NCBI GenBank assembly: GCA_900766165.1
Contig: CAAFUK010000027.1
Location: forward strand, 1 to 43,582
From: an uncultured Collinsella sp.
GTDB lineage: Bacteria > Actinomycetota > Coriobacteriia > Coriobacteriales > Coriobacteriaceae
Direction of reading: 5' to 3'
Length of the DNA: 43,582 nucleotides
The notes beneath the pieces were generated by a model. It saw nothing but the letters and a program-made list of their open reading frames with translations, searched no databases and was not told the DNA's origin. The translations under genes and the position numbers were made by a program. Positions 1-8,214 of the stretch are shown piece by piece; positions within the stretch are counted from its first letter, which is position 1, and the number at the start of each line of letters is the position of its first letter.

Positions 1-26
1 CCGCACGCGCCCCGAGACGCGTGCGG
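1..26. repeat. Perfect 9-bp inverted repeat at the left edge
   Basis: The arms CCGCACGCG (1-9) and CGCGTGCGG (18-26) are perfect complements separated by 8 nt. There is no T tract on either side, so it is not a clear intrinsic terminator. It lies about 50 nt before the start of the PFL gene, just before a TAGAAT that could be a -10 box, so it could be an operator or the end of an upstream gene that is off the window. The sequence begins here, so it may be cut. Confidence 0.4.
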
Positions 27-77
27 CACGTTAGAATAGATGGGACTATGCTCGTTTTGGCAGATAGGAGCGCAAGG

Positions 78-1442
78 ATGGCGATCACGCCTGCAGAAAT
101 CGCGGAAACCCGCGGCATGGTTGAGGAGCAGAACCTCGACATCAGAACCATCACCATGGGTGTTTCGCTCATGGGTTGCGGCGACGAGAACCTCGACCGC
201 ATGTGCACGAAGATCTACGACCACGTGACGCACACGGCTGAGCACTTGGTCGAGACCGCCGAGAACCTCGAGCGCGAGTACGGTATCCCCATCGTCAACA
301 AGCGCGTTTCCGTCACCCCGGTGGCGCAGATCGCCGCGTGCTGCAAGGATGAGGACCTCACCCCCATCGCGCATGCCCTCGACCGCGCGGCCGAGACGCT
401 CGGCATCGATTACCTGGGCGGCTTCTCCGCGCTCGTCCAGAAGGGCATTGGCGACGCCGACCGCCGCGTCATCCAGTCCATCCCCCAGGCGCTCGCTACC
501 ACCAGCCGCGTCTGTTCCAGCGTCAACGTCGCCAGCCTGCGTGCCGGCATCAACATGGACGCCGTACTCATGGCTGCGCAGACCATCATCGACGCCGCTA
601 AGCTCACGGCCGACCAGGATTCCGTCGGCGCTTCCAAGTTTGTCTGCTTTGCCAATATGGTCGAGGACTCCCCGTTTATGGCGGGCGCCGTCCACGGCGG
701 TGGCGAGGCCGACGCCGTCATCAACGTTGGCGTCTCGGGCCCCGGCGTTATGGCCGCAGCCCTGGAGACGCTGCCCGATTCCGCATCGATGATGGAAGTC
801 GCCGAGAAGATCAAGCAGACCGCCTTTAAGATCACCCGCGCCGGCGAGCTCATGAGCCGCGAGGCCGCCCATCGCCTGGGTGTCGAGAAGGGCATTGTCG
901 ACCTGTCGCTGGCTCCCACGCCTGCTATCGGCGACTCCGTTGCCCGCATCCTCGAGATCATCGGTGTTGGCACCTGCGGTGGTCCGGGCACGACCTGCGC
1001 ACTCGCCATGCTCAACGATGCCGTCAAGAAGGGCGGCGTCATGGCCAGCTCCAGCGTGGGCGGCCTCTCGGGCGCTTTTATCCCCGTGTCCGAGGACGCC
1101 GGCATGATCGCCGCCGTCGAGGCCGGCGCGCTTTCGCTCGAGAAGCTCGAGGCCATGACCTGCGTGTGCTCCGTCGGCCTGGACATGATCGCCATCCCCG
1201 GTGACACCCCGGTCGAGACCATCGCCGGCATCATCGCCGACGAGATGGCTATCGGCGTCATCAACAACAAGACCACGGCCGTCCGCGTGATTCCCGCCAT
1301 TGGCAAGGGCGTGGGCGACTGCGTCGAGTACGGCGGTCTGTTCGGCCGTGCGCCCATCATGCCGGTGAACCCCAACGCCGGCACCGTGCTTGCCCATCGT
1401 GGTGGACGCTTCCCGGCGCCGCTGAACTCGCTGAAGAACTAG
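78..1442 (+). CDS. PFL family protein (UPF0210 / DUF711)
   Basis: A 454-residue protein of the PFL/UPF0210 family, whose biochemical function is not established. Recognition rests on the N-terminal LDIRTITMGVSLMGC segment, the IPIVNKRVSVTPVAQIA segment, and the glycine-rich second half (GVGTCGGPGTTCALAMLNDA, then SSVGGLSGAFIPVSEDAGM). The open frame continues upstream to 21, but I place the start at the ATG at 78. An AGGAG lies at 66-70 with 7 nt spacing, and known family members begin just before the equivalent of ITPAEIAETRGMVEEQNLDIRT. In other genomes the gene often follows a small ACT-domain gene; that position would be off the left edge. It is followed 18 nt after its stop by a long hairpin element. 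Confidence 0.88.
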   Translation: MAITPAEIAETRGMVEEQNLDIRTITMGVSLMGCGDENLDRMCTKIYDHVTHTAEHLVETAENLEREYGIPIVNKRVSVTPVAQIAACCKDEDLTPIAHALDRAAETLGIDYLGGFSALVQKGIGDADRRVIQSIPQALATTSRVCSSVNVASLRAGINMDAVLMAAQTIIDAAKLTADQDSVGASKFVCFANMVEDSPFMAGAVHGGGEADAVINVGVSGPGVMAAALETLPDSASMMEVAEKIKQTAFKITRAGELMSREAAHRLGVEKGIVDLSLAPTPAIGDSVARILEIIGVGTCGGPGTTCALAMLNDAVKKGGVMASSSVGGLSGAFIPVSEDAGMIAAVEAGALSLEKLEAMTCVCSVGLDMIAIPGDTPVETIAGIIADEMAIGVINNKTTAVRVIPAIGKGVGDCVEYGGLFGRAPIMPVNPNAGTVLAHRGGRFPAPLNSLKN

Positions 1443-1460
1443 CTGAGGGATACGGGCGAG

Positions 1461-1592
1461 GAGCCCCGGGGAGGGCAAATATATAAGGTCGCCTGCTCGG
1501 ACAGTCCTGACTCGCACGGAGAGCACATTAAGTGCTCTCCGGCTCGTGCGGAACTCGCGATCGACCTTATATATTTGCCCTCCCCGGGGCTC
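1461..1592 (+). repeat. Long 3'-UTR hairpin element, copy 1
   Basis: Outer arms 1461-1491 and 1562-1592 are a perfect 31-bp inverted repeat. The interior holds a second hairpin, GGAGAGCAC / GTGCTCTCC around an ATTAA loop, flanked by a further paired CGCAC/GTGCG. Three short motifs recur in copy 2 at 22152-22292: ACAGTCCTG (1501-1509), CACATTAAGTG (1524-1534) and GTGCGGAACTC (1546-1556). AGTCC and GGAACT can pair with one bulged A. The element starts 18 nt after the PFL stop codon and is orientated with that gene. It has no trailing T tract. It could be a structured RNA, a processing signal, or a palindromic transposable element. The remaining bases up to the methyltransferase start at 1762 hold only its ribosome binding site and a possible weak promoter. 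Confidence 0.8.
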
Positions 1593-1761
1593 CCGCACAA
1601 CGGGACCTCGGTTGGGTTCTGCCCCGATTGCAGTTGCTTCGCTCCTGCACCACTTTGTTGGTATGGCGGTTTGGCGTTGGAACGGTTCTTTTTCTGATAT
1701 ATGCTGGTTGCGACTCTTCTTTTTGGGAGGGGCCGCTTTTTTGTTGTGAGGAGGTTGGCCC

Positions 1762-2649
1762 GTGGTTGATGAAGGTGTTCATTCTGAGCTGCTTTCTGTG
1801 GATTGGAATGATGAATGGATGCGTCTGCAGGCTGCTCGGCATCGGGCTGATGACTCTTTTGAGTGGGACAAAAGGGCTCGGCATTTTCGGCCGCTTGAGA
1901 CTGCTCCATATGCTCGCGATTTTATGAAGTTGTTGGCGCTTCAGCCTGGCGAGTCGGTGCTTGATATGGGGTGTGGGGCTGGTTCGATTGCTATTCCGCT
2001 TGCGCAGGCCGGGCATCCTGTGATTGCTGCTGACTTTTCCCCTGCTATGTTGGGCACGCTTGATGCTGGTATTGAGCATTACGGGCTCGAGGATCGCATT
2101 ACACCGCTTGAGCTTGCTTGGGATGATGACTGGGATTTGGTTGGACCGGTCGCGAAAGCGGTAGATGTTGCCTTTGCCAGTCGCTCTGTCACCACGACCA
2201 ACCTAAAAGACGCGCTTGCCAAGCTTGATCGAACGGCTCGTCGGCGTTGTGCCGTCACGATGGTCGCCAACTCCAGCCCGCGCTATGACCTTCACCTGAT
2301 GAACGCCATCGGTGCCTCGGTTACCTGCAGTAATGGCTTTGTGTATGCCTTCAATATCCTCATTCAGATGGGTGCCCTGCCGCAGGTTACGTACTTTGAA
2401 TCGCCTCGTCGCGATACCTTCGATAGCCTTGAGGCGGGCGTGGAGGACTTCTCCCGCATGCTCGAGCACGGTAATGAGGATAAGATCGACCGTCTGCGCG
2501 ACTACGTCGCTCAGCATATGATTGAGAATCCCCGTGCCGGCGAGCCAGGGTCCAAGGGCGTGCCGCAAGGGCGCTACATGCTCGACCACGTCCGCAAGGT
2601 CCGTTGGGCGTTTATTGCATGGGAGCCGGTCTCTTCGAGCTGTCCATAG
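1762..2649 (+). CDS. Class I SAM-dependent methyltransferase
   Basis: A 295-residue soluble protein with a Rossmann-type SAM-binding core. Motif I is VLDMGCGAG at residues 66-74 and the acidic residue that binds the SAM ribose is D91 in VIAADFSPAML. The later segment around WDLVGPVAKAVDVAFASRSV fits the family's beta-4 region. The substrate cannot be told from sequence. The start is GTG, chosen because GAGGAGG lies at 1748-1754 with 7 nt spacing and no in-frame ATG has a comparable site. The first third uses more A/T-ending codons than the rest, which could reflect an imported 5' end. It is a single gene between the hairpin element and yhbY. Confidence 0.82.
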   Translation: MVDEGVHSELLSVDWNDEWMRLQAARHRADDSFEWDKRARHFRPLETAPYARDFMKLLALQPGESVLDMGCGAGSIAIPLAQAGHPVIAADFSPAMLGTLDAGIEHYGLEDRITPLELAWDDDWDLVGPVAKAVDVAFASRSVTTTNLKDALAKLDRTARRRCAVTMVANSSPRYDLHLMNAIGASVTCSNGFVYAFNILIQMGALPQVTYFESPRRDTFDSLEAGVEDFSRMLEHGNEDKIDRLRDYVAQHMIENPRAGEPGSKGVPQGRYMLDHVRKVRWAFIAWEPVSSSCP

Positions 2650-2831
2650 ACCGCTTTCGGCTGCCGTACACGTCCGCCTGCAACCCGCGCTGTTCTCCCG
2701 CTCGGCATCCGCATTCTTTTTGAACTGGGCAAACACGCCCCACACCACGCCGTTCCTGCGCTATCGTGGGACAGCTCACGTAGATTAAGGCCCCATCGCG
2801 GGGCGCCCCATAACATAGAAAGCGAGAACCC

Positions 2832-3131
2832 ATGGCACTGACAGGAGCCCAGGTCAAGCAGCTTCGCAGCATGGCCCATCACCTCAACCCCGCCATCATC
2901 ATCGGCAAGTCCGACATCAACGAGGGCACCGTCGAGCAGACGGTCGCCTACCTGGAGAAGCACGAGCTCGTTAAGTGCTCCGTACTCGATGGTTCCAGTC
3001 TTTCTGCCCGCGAGGCCGCCGAAGAGCTTGCCGATCGCTGCCATGCCGAGGTCGTCCAGGTTATCGGCCGCAAGTTCTCGCTGTATCGCGAGTCCTCGCG
3101 CAAGGACATCGAGAAGATTAAGCTCGTCTAA
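2832..3131 (+). CDS. yhbY: YhbY-family (CRS1-YhbY / CRM domain) RNA-binding protein
   Basis: A 99-residue protein consisting of one CRM domain. The family signature is present: LTGAQVKQLRSMAHHLNPAIIIGKSDI at the N-terminus, and VQVIGRKFSLYR near the C-terminus, which corresponds to the conserved GxxhVLYR segment. Bacterial members associate with the large ribosomal subunit and its precursors, so a role in ribosome assembly is likely by family membership. Length is typical. The start is ATG with a weak purine-rich region (AGAAAGCGAG) before it. A strong intrinsic terminator follows 39 nt after the stop. Confidence 0.9.
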   Translation: MALTGAQVKQLRSMAHHLNPAIIIGKSDINEGTVEQTVAYLEKHELVKCSVLDGSSLSAREAAEELADRCHAEVVQVIGRKFSLYRESSRKDIEKIKLV

Positions 3132-3170
3132 GAGCCAACGATCCGGCGAGCCAACATACATCAAGCTTGT

Positions 3171-3204
3171 GAGCGTCCGAGCAATTCGGACGCTCATTTT
3201 TTAT
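3171..3204 (+). terminator. Intrinsic terminator after yhbY
   Basis: A perfect 10-bp stem GAGCGTCCGA / TCGGACGCTC with a 5-nt loop is followed by ATTTTTT. The T tract is on the plus strand, so it ends the yhbY transcript. Its tail overlaps the stop codon of the convergent regulator gene at 3201. Confidence 0.9.
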
Positions 3205-6200
3205 CGCTCGACGAGCACGCGGTTAAGCCTGCCCTCGACCAAGCGCTCGTACAGACGCCGCGTCTCGGGCTCGGGCACGCCATTGACCTGCTCCCTCAGG
3301 TGATGCATATGCCCACTGTACAGCTCGACGATATCGCGTCGTCGCCCCGCCGCGCCGTAGACGCGCATAGCGCAACGCACCATGTCCTCGCGCGCCGTCT
3401 CTTGCCGCAGCCCCGACTCCACCAGCCATACCGCCGACTGCAGGTCATTTTCTTCTAGGGCGGCATTCGCGCCCCGAATCATGCAGTCGATATACTTCGA
3501 TTCCATAATGCGCCTCATACGCAAAAAGTAGGTGGGATTACAGCCATTGGGAACATACAACGGGCCGGCGTAAAGCTGCTCGATCTTAAGGCACAGCTCG
3601 ATCAGATGGGGCCCGCGCGCACCCGTGCGATTTCCCAAAACTTCGCGGCTTATCTGATCAAACAACCGCACGTCGGTCTTGACGTAATCGCCGTTAAGCC
3701 CAATGCACTCGTTTTGGATCAGCACACACGACTTGCCGTCCGGTGTCGGCCCCAAGGCCGAACGCAGGCGCGATATCGTCGAGTACAGATTGTTACGAGC
3801 GCTATTGAACTCGGCGTGGGGCCACAGCTCCATAGCCAGCGTCTCGCGGTCGACCAGCGCATCCATGCCCAGCGCAAGCCGCTCGGCAAGCGTCGCCGCT
3901 TTCTTGCGGCGCCACATCTTATCCGTGATGGGAAACCCGTCGCGCTCGGCGCGAAACGCCCCAAACATGCGAATCTCGATATGGTCAATCGCATCGACAC
4001 CCTCGGCATCGCCGGCCTGGAACAGACGCTCGCCTTCGCCCTCAAAGTCGTCACGCAGCGAATACCGCGACAGCTCGCGCACCGGGAGCTTCTTTCGAAT
4101 TCTAGCAGCCGGCTCACCCAGACAATGCATCGCAAGACGCGCAAACAGCCGATACGACGGATCCAAAATCCCTGGGCGGTTCATGGACATCCAGGCCGCA
4201 AGGTCGCTATCGCGGCCAGCGGAGGCCAAATGCAGCGCCACCATCCAAGCCTCGGCACCACCGACCTGCGTCCGACTCAAATCGAGCAGCTCTGCCTCTT
4301 CACGCACCGATACCATCGATGTATTGCGTAAGTACGCCGCGCGCTCTAGCAGCAGTGCGTTGTCGCGTATGTATCCAATCGATTCCTCGGCAAGCCTGAG
4401 CACCTGCACCGCACGGAATTTGGCATTGACCGGACGCCCCTCGGCCAGCGACTGCCAGCCTTCCAGTATCAAGCCAAACAACTGGACTTGATTGTCACGC
4501 ACACGCACGGCAAAACGGTCGAGCTCATTGAATGCCTGCTCGTCGGTCACCGGCATGCCGGCAAACAGGCGCCGCGCCGATAATACCATGCGCACCCAGA
4601 TGGCGAGTGCTCGGATTCCACGCGCTTCGAGTGCCTCGAGCGTCTGGGTCATCTCGTCATCACGCTCGTCAGTCCCTGCATACGACCCATCAAACAGCTC
4701 CGTCAACATGCGGTCCGCCCGCACAAACGTCCCCGCAATATCGAGCTCACAATCGTAGGCCTTATCTGTTTTGAGCCTCGCGAGGATCTCACCACCCTTC
4801 GCCCGCTCGGTCAGCCCATGCTTTATCTCGACATGTGCGGACAGCATGTCGAGTGCGGCACAAGACGCCTCACTTTCCAGCGCTGCATGGCCTGTCGGAA
4901 GCCCCAGACCACTATCTCCATAACAGGCGGCCGTAAACGCGTGCGCCACCTTCCACGACACGGGATCGAGCTCGCAAATCGCTTGCTCGCCCGCATGCTC
5001 GATAATTGAGGCCATATACCGCGCGAGCTTTGTATTGGAGACGCTCACCGCCGCCAGATAGATGCCGAGCGCCTCGTCAGGCGTCGGCTCCGATGCCCGG
5101 CCATCTGCCTCGGTCTTTCCCAGCGCCGCGCGGCAGATATCCCCTCCATGCCCCGTCAGGGCCAGATCGACCCCATACTGCCCGGCAAGCTCCAACACCG
5201 CGCTGCGGTCCAAAAACGCGTCGGCGAGGTCCATCGCGGTATCGCAGCGCCCCGCTTTAATCAAAATACGTGCTGCCCGCACAACAAGTTCGGGGCGAAT
5301 TTCGGCGACCAGCTTGCGCAATCGCAGGCGTGCGTTGTCCTCGGTACCCAAGCAGGTAAAGCTCCGGTCTGCCGGATCAACGCCAAAAATGGGATAATCG
5401 CGGACAAGATAGGACTGATCAATTGCCGAAAGCCTAACACCGCAAGCCTCGAGTTCCGAAATATTGCCCTCGCCCATTAAGACCATCAAGCATGCCACAC
5501 TAAACAGGGCGTTGTTCTCGAGCGACGCCAGATCAACAAGTGCCGCACCGTAGATATTGACGATCTCGTTTTCGAGCATCTGGGCAACGTCTCCCTGTTC
5601 GTATAGCCCCGACTGCATAGCCGAGACGAGCTCGGGCACGCCCTGCGTAAGTTGATAGAAGTCGAGCGATGTGCTAATCGAAAACGCCGATGCCCACGCC
5701 GAATACTCATAGGCATGCACCTTGAGCATCTGCGCGTTGACTTTAATCGAATCGCCTAGTCCATGAATCAGCTGGCGATTCGAAGGACGGCAGCTCATAA
5801 AGACCCCAACCCCCATAGCACGCAGGCTTCGGATTCGGTCGATCAGCTCCTCGGTCTCGCTCTGGCTGAGGTTAGGCACGTTATCGATTGCAATCAGGGA
5901 GTGCGGCTTGTCCTTAAGCTCTTCGGTAACGACCTCGAGCTGCATAAACACCTCGCGCCCAATGGCGCGGTCTGCCTCGATGATTCGCACGGGACCTCGC
6001 GTCGGATCGCTTTTAACCTCTTGGGCATACTGCAGCAACACCGAGGTTTTCCCAAAGCCATCAGGCGCGTAGAGGACTACGATGCCGGCCTTTCGGCCCT
6101 TGGCGATAAGTTCGTTCATCAAGCGATCGCGCCGCACCGTATAACTACTGCCCAGCGGCATAAGCTCGAGGTCGTCCGTATTGCCCAAATCGTTAACCAT
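3201..6200 (-). CDS. Large AAA-type ATPase / BTAD transcriptional regulator
   Basis: A 999-residue cytoplasmic regulator. The N-terminus carries a P-loop (APDGFGKTS, residues about 45-53) and a Walker B-like LIAIDNV around residue 103, as in STAND/MalT-type regulators. The middle (about 200-740) is helical and repeat-like. The C-terminus has an OmpR/SARP-type winged helix starting near 741 (IEIRMFGAFRAERDG, then SARNNLYSTISRLRSAL), followed by a bacterial transcriptional activator (BTAD) helical domain from about 850. Such proteins use nucleotide binding to gate DNA binding; the ligand and targets are unknown. Start ATG with GAGGAG 5 nt upstream. It stands alone, convergent to yhbY and separated by about 440 bp from nagB. 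Confidence 0.85.
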   Translation of the reverse strand: MVNDLGNTDDLELMPLGSSYTVRRDRLMNELIAKGRKAGIVVLYAPDGFGKTSVLLQYAQEVKSDPTRGPVRIIEADRAIGREVFMQLEVVTEELKDKPHSLIAIDNVPNLSQSETEELIDRIRSLRAMGVGVFMSCRPSNRQLIHGLGDSIKVNAQMLKVHAYEYSAWASAFSISTSLDFYQLTQGVPELVSAMQSGLYEQGDVAQMLENEIVNIYGAALVDLASLENNALFSVACLMVLMGEGNISELEACGVRLSAIDQSYLVRDYPIFGVDPADRSFTCLGTEDNARLRLRKLVAEIRPELVVRAARILIKAGRCDTAMDLADAFLDRSAVLELAGQYGVDLALTGHGGDICRAALGKTEADGRASEPTPDEALGIYLAAVSVSNTKLARYMASIIEHAGEQAICELDPVSWKVAHAFTAACYGDSGLGLPTGHAALESEASCAALDMLSAHVEIKHGLTERAKGGEILARLKTDKAYDCELDIAGTFVRADRMLTELFDGSYAGTDERDDEMTQTLEALEARGIRALAIWVRMVLSARRLFAGMPVTDEQAFNELDRFAVRVRDNQVQLFGLILEGWQSLAEGRPVNAKFRAVQVLRLAEESIGYIRDNALLLERAAYLRNTSMVSVREEAELLDLSRTQVGGAEAWMVALHLASAGRDSDLAAWMSMNRPGILDPSYRLFARLAMHCLGEPAARIRKKLPVRELSRYSLRDDFEGEGERLFQAGDAEGVDAIDHIEIRMFGAFRAERDGFPITDKMWRRKKAATLAERLALGMDALVDRETLAMELWPHAEFNSARNNLYSTISRLRSALGPTPDGKSCVLIQNECIGLNGDYVKTDVRLFDQISREVLGNRTGARGPHLIELCLKIEQLYAGPLYVPNGCNPTYFLRMRRIMESKYIDCMIRGANAALEENDLQSAVWLVESGLRQETAREDMVRCAMRVYGAAGRRRDIVELYSGHMHHLREQVNGVPEPETRRLYERLVEGRLNRVLVER

Positions 6201-6229
6201 GCCCGCTCCTCAACTCGACCACATGGACA

Positions 6230-6279
6230 CCGTAACGCTAGACCATATGTATCGCTAGATGAATAGAGCGATGCTACGG
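6230..6279 (-). promoter_or_regulatory. Nested inverted repeats upstream of the BTAD regulator
   Basis: CCGTA (6230-6234) pairs with TACGG (6275-6279). Inside lie ATCGCT (6251-6256) and AGCGAT (6267-6272), plus a direct repeat of CGCTAGA. The block ends about 30 nt before the regulator's start codon, so it could be an autoregulatory operator or a leader hairpin. I see no convincing gene or repeat between 6280 and 6583; the region probably holds the regulator's promoter. Confidence 0.35.
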
Positions 6280-6583
6280 TTTAGGATGTTTGTTGGTACG
6301 CAAATGGCAAGTTTTTGTTCAGCGTGGTCCGATTGAAACTTATCCCCCAACCAATCAGTCTTTGCGCAGGTCAATGCGCTTGCCAGCTTGTCCCATCCTT
6401 TGGCAGTGTACCTCAAATGAGCGCTGTTCAATTGTGTTGCGCAACTCACCTAACGCCAGCTACCGTCTGCGACCTTTTCATAGCATTTATGCATAGTATC
6501 TGTTATGGAATGAATCATGCTGCACCAGACGCACCCGTCCAGTTCGCGGCCAGATTTTCGTCAAGCACACGGCGCACGCTCAG

Positions 6584-6612
6584 CAAAAAGGCCCCCGCAA
6601 AGCGGAGGCCTT
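6584..6612 (-). terminator. Intrinsic terminator after nagB
   Basis: On the minus strand an 11-bp stem (AAGGCCTCCGC / GCGGGGGCCTT, one G-U pair) with a 3-nt loop is followed by TTTTTGC. It begins 32 nt after the nagB stop codon. Confidence 0.88.
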
Positions 6613-6644
6613 CGGCAAAGCTATGTCGAGGTGATAGGCTTTCG

Positions 6645-7373
6645 CTACTTGCAGAGCGAAAGGGCGGCCTCGTCGGCAACGACAACGCAGTTGGTGTGCA
6701 GTTGCAGGATCGAGGCAGGGCACTCGGGGGTAACCGGACCATAGCACATGTCATGCACGGCCTGCGCCTTGGCCTCGCCGTTGGCGACGACCAGGATCAT
6801 GCGGGCATACATGATGGTCTGGGTACCCATGGTGTAGGCCTGACGGGGCACGTCGTCGATGCTGTCGAACAGGCGGCTGTTGGCCTGAATGGTGCTCTCG
6901 GTGAGGTCGACACAGTGCGTACCCTTGGAGAAGTGGTCATCGGGCTCGTTGAAGCCAATGTGACCGTTGTTACCGATGCCGAGCAGCTGCAGATCAGGGT
7001 AACCGGCAGCAGCGACGATCTTGTCGTACTCAGAGCAGGCAGCGGCAGCGTCGGGATTGGAGCCATCGGGCACATGTGTGTTGTTCAGGTCGATGTTAAT
7101 GTGATCGAAGAAGTTCTCACGCATAAAGTAGTGGTAGCTCTGGGGATCGTCGTGCGAAAGGCCACGATACTCGTCGAGGTTGTAGGTGCTGACCTCGGCA
7201 AAGTCGACGTCACCCTTCTCGTACCAAGCGGCGAGCTGCTTGTAGGCGCCAATCGGGGTGGAGCCGGTGGCAAGACCCAGCACGCAATCGGGCTTGAGGA
7301 TAACCTGGGCCGAGATGATATTGGCGGCCTTGCGGCTCATATCCTCGTAGTCTTTAGCTTTAATAATCTTCAT
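6645..7373 (-). CDS. nagB: Glucosamine-6-phosphate deaminase
   Basis: Converts glucosamine 6-phosphate to fructose 6-phosphate and ammonia, the last step of amino-sugar catabolism. It is 242 residues, typical of the short NagB group. Visible signatures are LATGSTP (residues 34-40, phosphate binding), NLDEY with catalytic D67, and GIGNNGHIGFNEP (132-144) with H138 and E143. Residue 136 is N, where E. coli has D; the N form is common in short NagB proteins, so I do not read it as inactivation. The open frame runs upstream to 7538, but the ATG at 7373 has GAAAGGA upstream and aligns with the family N-terminus MKIIKAKDYEDMS. It lies downstream of the EIIA and glmM genes in the same direction. Confidence 0.95.
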   Translation of the reverse strand: MKIIKAKDYEDMSRKAANIISAQVILKPDCVLGLATGSTPIGAYKQLAAWYEKGDVDFAEVSTYNLDEYRGLSHDDPQSYHYFMRENFFDHINIDLNNTHVPDGSNPDAAAACSEYDKIVAAAGYPDLQLLGIGNNGHIGFNEPDDHFSKGTHCVDLTESTIQANSRLFDSIDDVPRQAYTMGTQTIMYARMILVVANGEAKAQAVHDMCYGPVTPECPASILQLHTNCVVVADEAALSLCK

Positions 7374-7571
7374 TACGCGTCCTTTCTCGTACAAGAGAGG
7401 CAAGGCTCCCCTTACAAGCACTTGCCCGCGGCCCGCGTCGGCCGCAACCAACGTGTGCGGCCACCAGGGCGAGGTCGCGTAATGTATATGTCTCGTGTCT
7501 ACCCGCGTCGAGGCCCCTGCCCGTCCACGGTGACCCAAAGCTGTTTAGCTTCGGACAAATCCCATCTTGCC

Positions 7572-7605
7572 ACGGAGGGCGTCCTCTTTCAAGGGCGCCC
7601 TCCGT
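7572..7605. repeat. Inverted repeat between the EIIA gene and nagB
   Basis: Perfect 10-bp arms ACGGAGGGCG (7572-7581) and CGCCCTCCGT (7596-7605) enclose 14 nt. There is no T tract on either strand. It lies 40 nt after the EIIA stop codon in the roughly 270-bp gap before nagB. It could be an RNA-processing hairpin or a site governing nagB. A second, shorter imperfect hairpin (CCAAAGCT / AGCTTCGG) sits at 7535-7554. Confidence 0.4.
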
Positions 7606-7645
7606 AAACGTGTTTGAATTGTAGGCTAAAGGCCGAGCGCGCTCA

Positions 7646-8143
7646 CTAGCGCTCGCGAGCGACGATGAGTTGGTCCATCTCCTCGACATGCTCGCCAACG
7701 GAACCCTTGATGCTCGAGAACTCAACGGAGTTGCACACCAAGATGGGAACCGTCACATCGTAGCCCTCGGCAGCAATTGCCTCGCGATCGAACTCGATGA
7801 GTACATCGCCCTTATGGACGATGTCACCCACTTGCGCATGTACGGTAAAGTGCTTGCCCTCGAGCTGAACAGTGTCCAAACCAACGTGGATGAGCACGTC
7901 TAGGCCATCGACCGTGTTGAGCGCAACGGCGTGTCCCGTGGGAAAAATGGCCTCGACCTTGGCGTCTGCCGGCGCAATCACGCGCGTGCCGGTAGGCTGA
8001 ATCGCCACGCCCTGGCCCAAAAGGCCGGTGGCAAACGTCTGATCGTTTACCTCGGAGAGCGGAATGACGTCGCCCGAGATGGGAGCATCCAGCGTAAGGA
8101 CTCGACCACGCATACCAAAAGACCTTAGGACTTTAGTGAACAT
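7646..8143 (-). CDS. PTS glucose-family EIIA domain protein (Crr-like)
   Basis: A 165-residue single-domain phosphocarrier of the glucose/N-acetylglucosamine PTS family. The phosphorylated histidine is H86 in VLIHVGLDT, and the supporting histidine is H71 in FPTGHAV. The domain accepts phosphate from HPr and passes it to an EIIB, or regulates other proteins when unphosphorylated. No EIIB or EIIC is in the window, so it must serve permeases encoded elsewhere. The longer frame begins at 8164, but the ATG at 8143 has a GGGGGAG site close upstream while the upstream ATG has none. It sits 71 nt downstream of glmM and upstream of nagB, which fits amino-sugar uptake and metabolism. Confidence 0.88.
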   Translation of the reverse strand: MFTKVLRSFGMRGRVLTLDAPISGDVIPLSEVNDQTFATGLLGQGVAIQPTGTRVIAPADAKVEAIFPTGHAVALNTVDGLDVLIHVGLDTVQLEGKHFTVHAQVGDIVHKGDVLIEFDREAIAAEGYDVTVPILVCNSVEFSSIKGSVGEHVEEMDQLIVARER

Positions 8144-8214
8144 GCTCCCCCTCGGACATACCAATCAATCAAAATAACCTTGTCAGTTTACCACTTGGCA
8201 CCCGTTTTTGGCCA

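Noticed and set aside
6315..7607. A 430-codon plus-strand open frame over nagB
   Set aside because: It is the antisense shadow of nagB in a GC-rich genome, with low-complexity Val/Gly/His content and no ribosome site.
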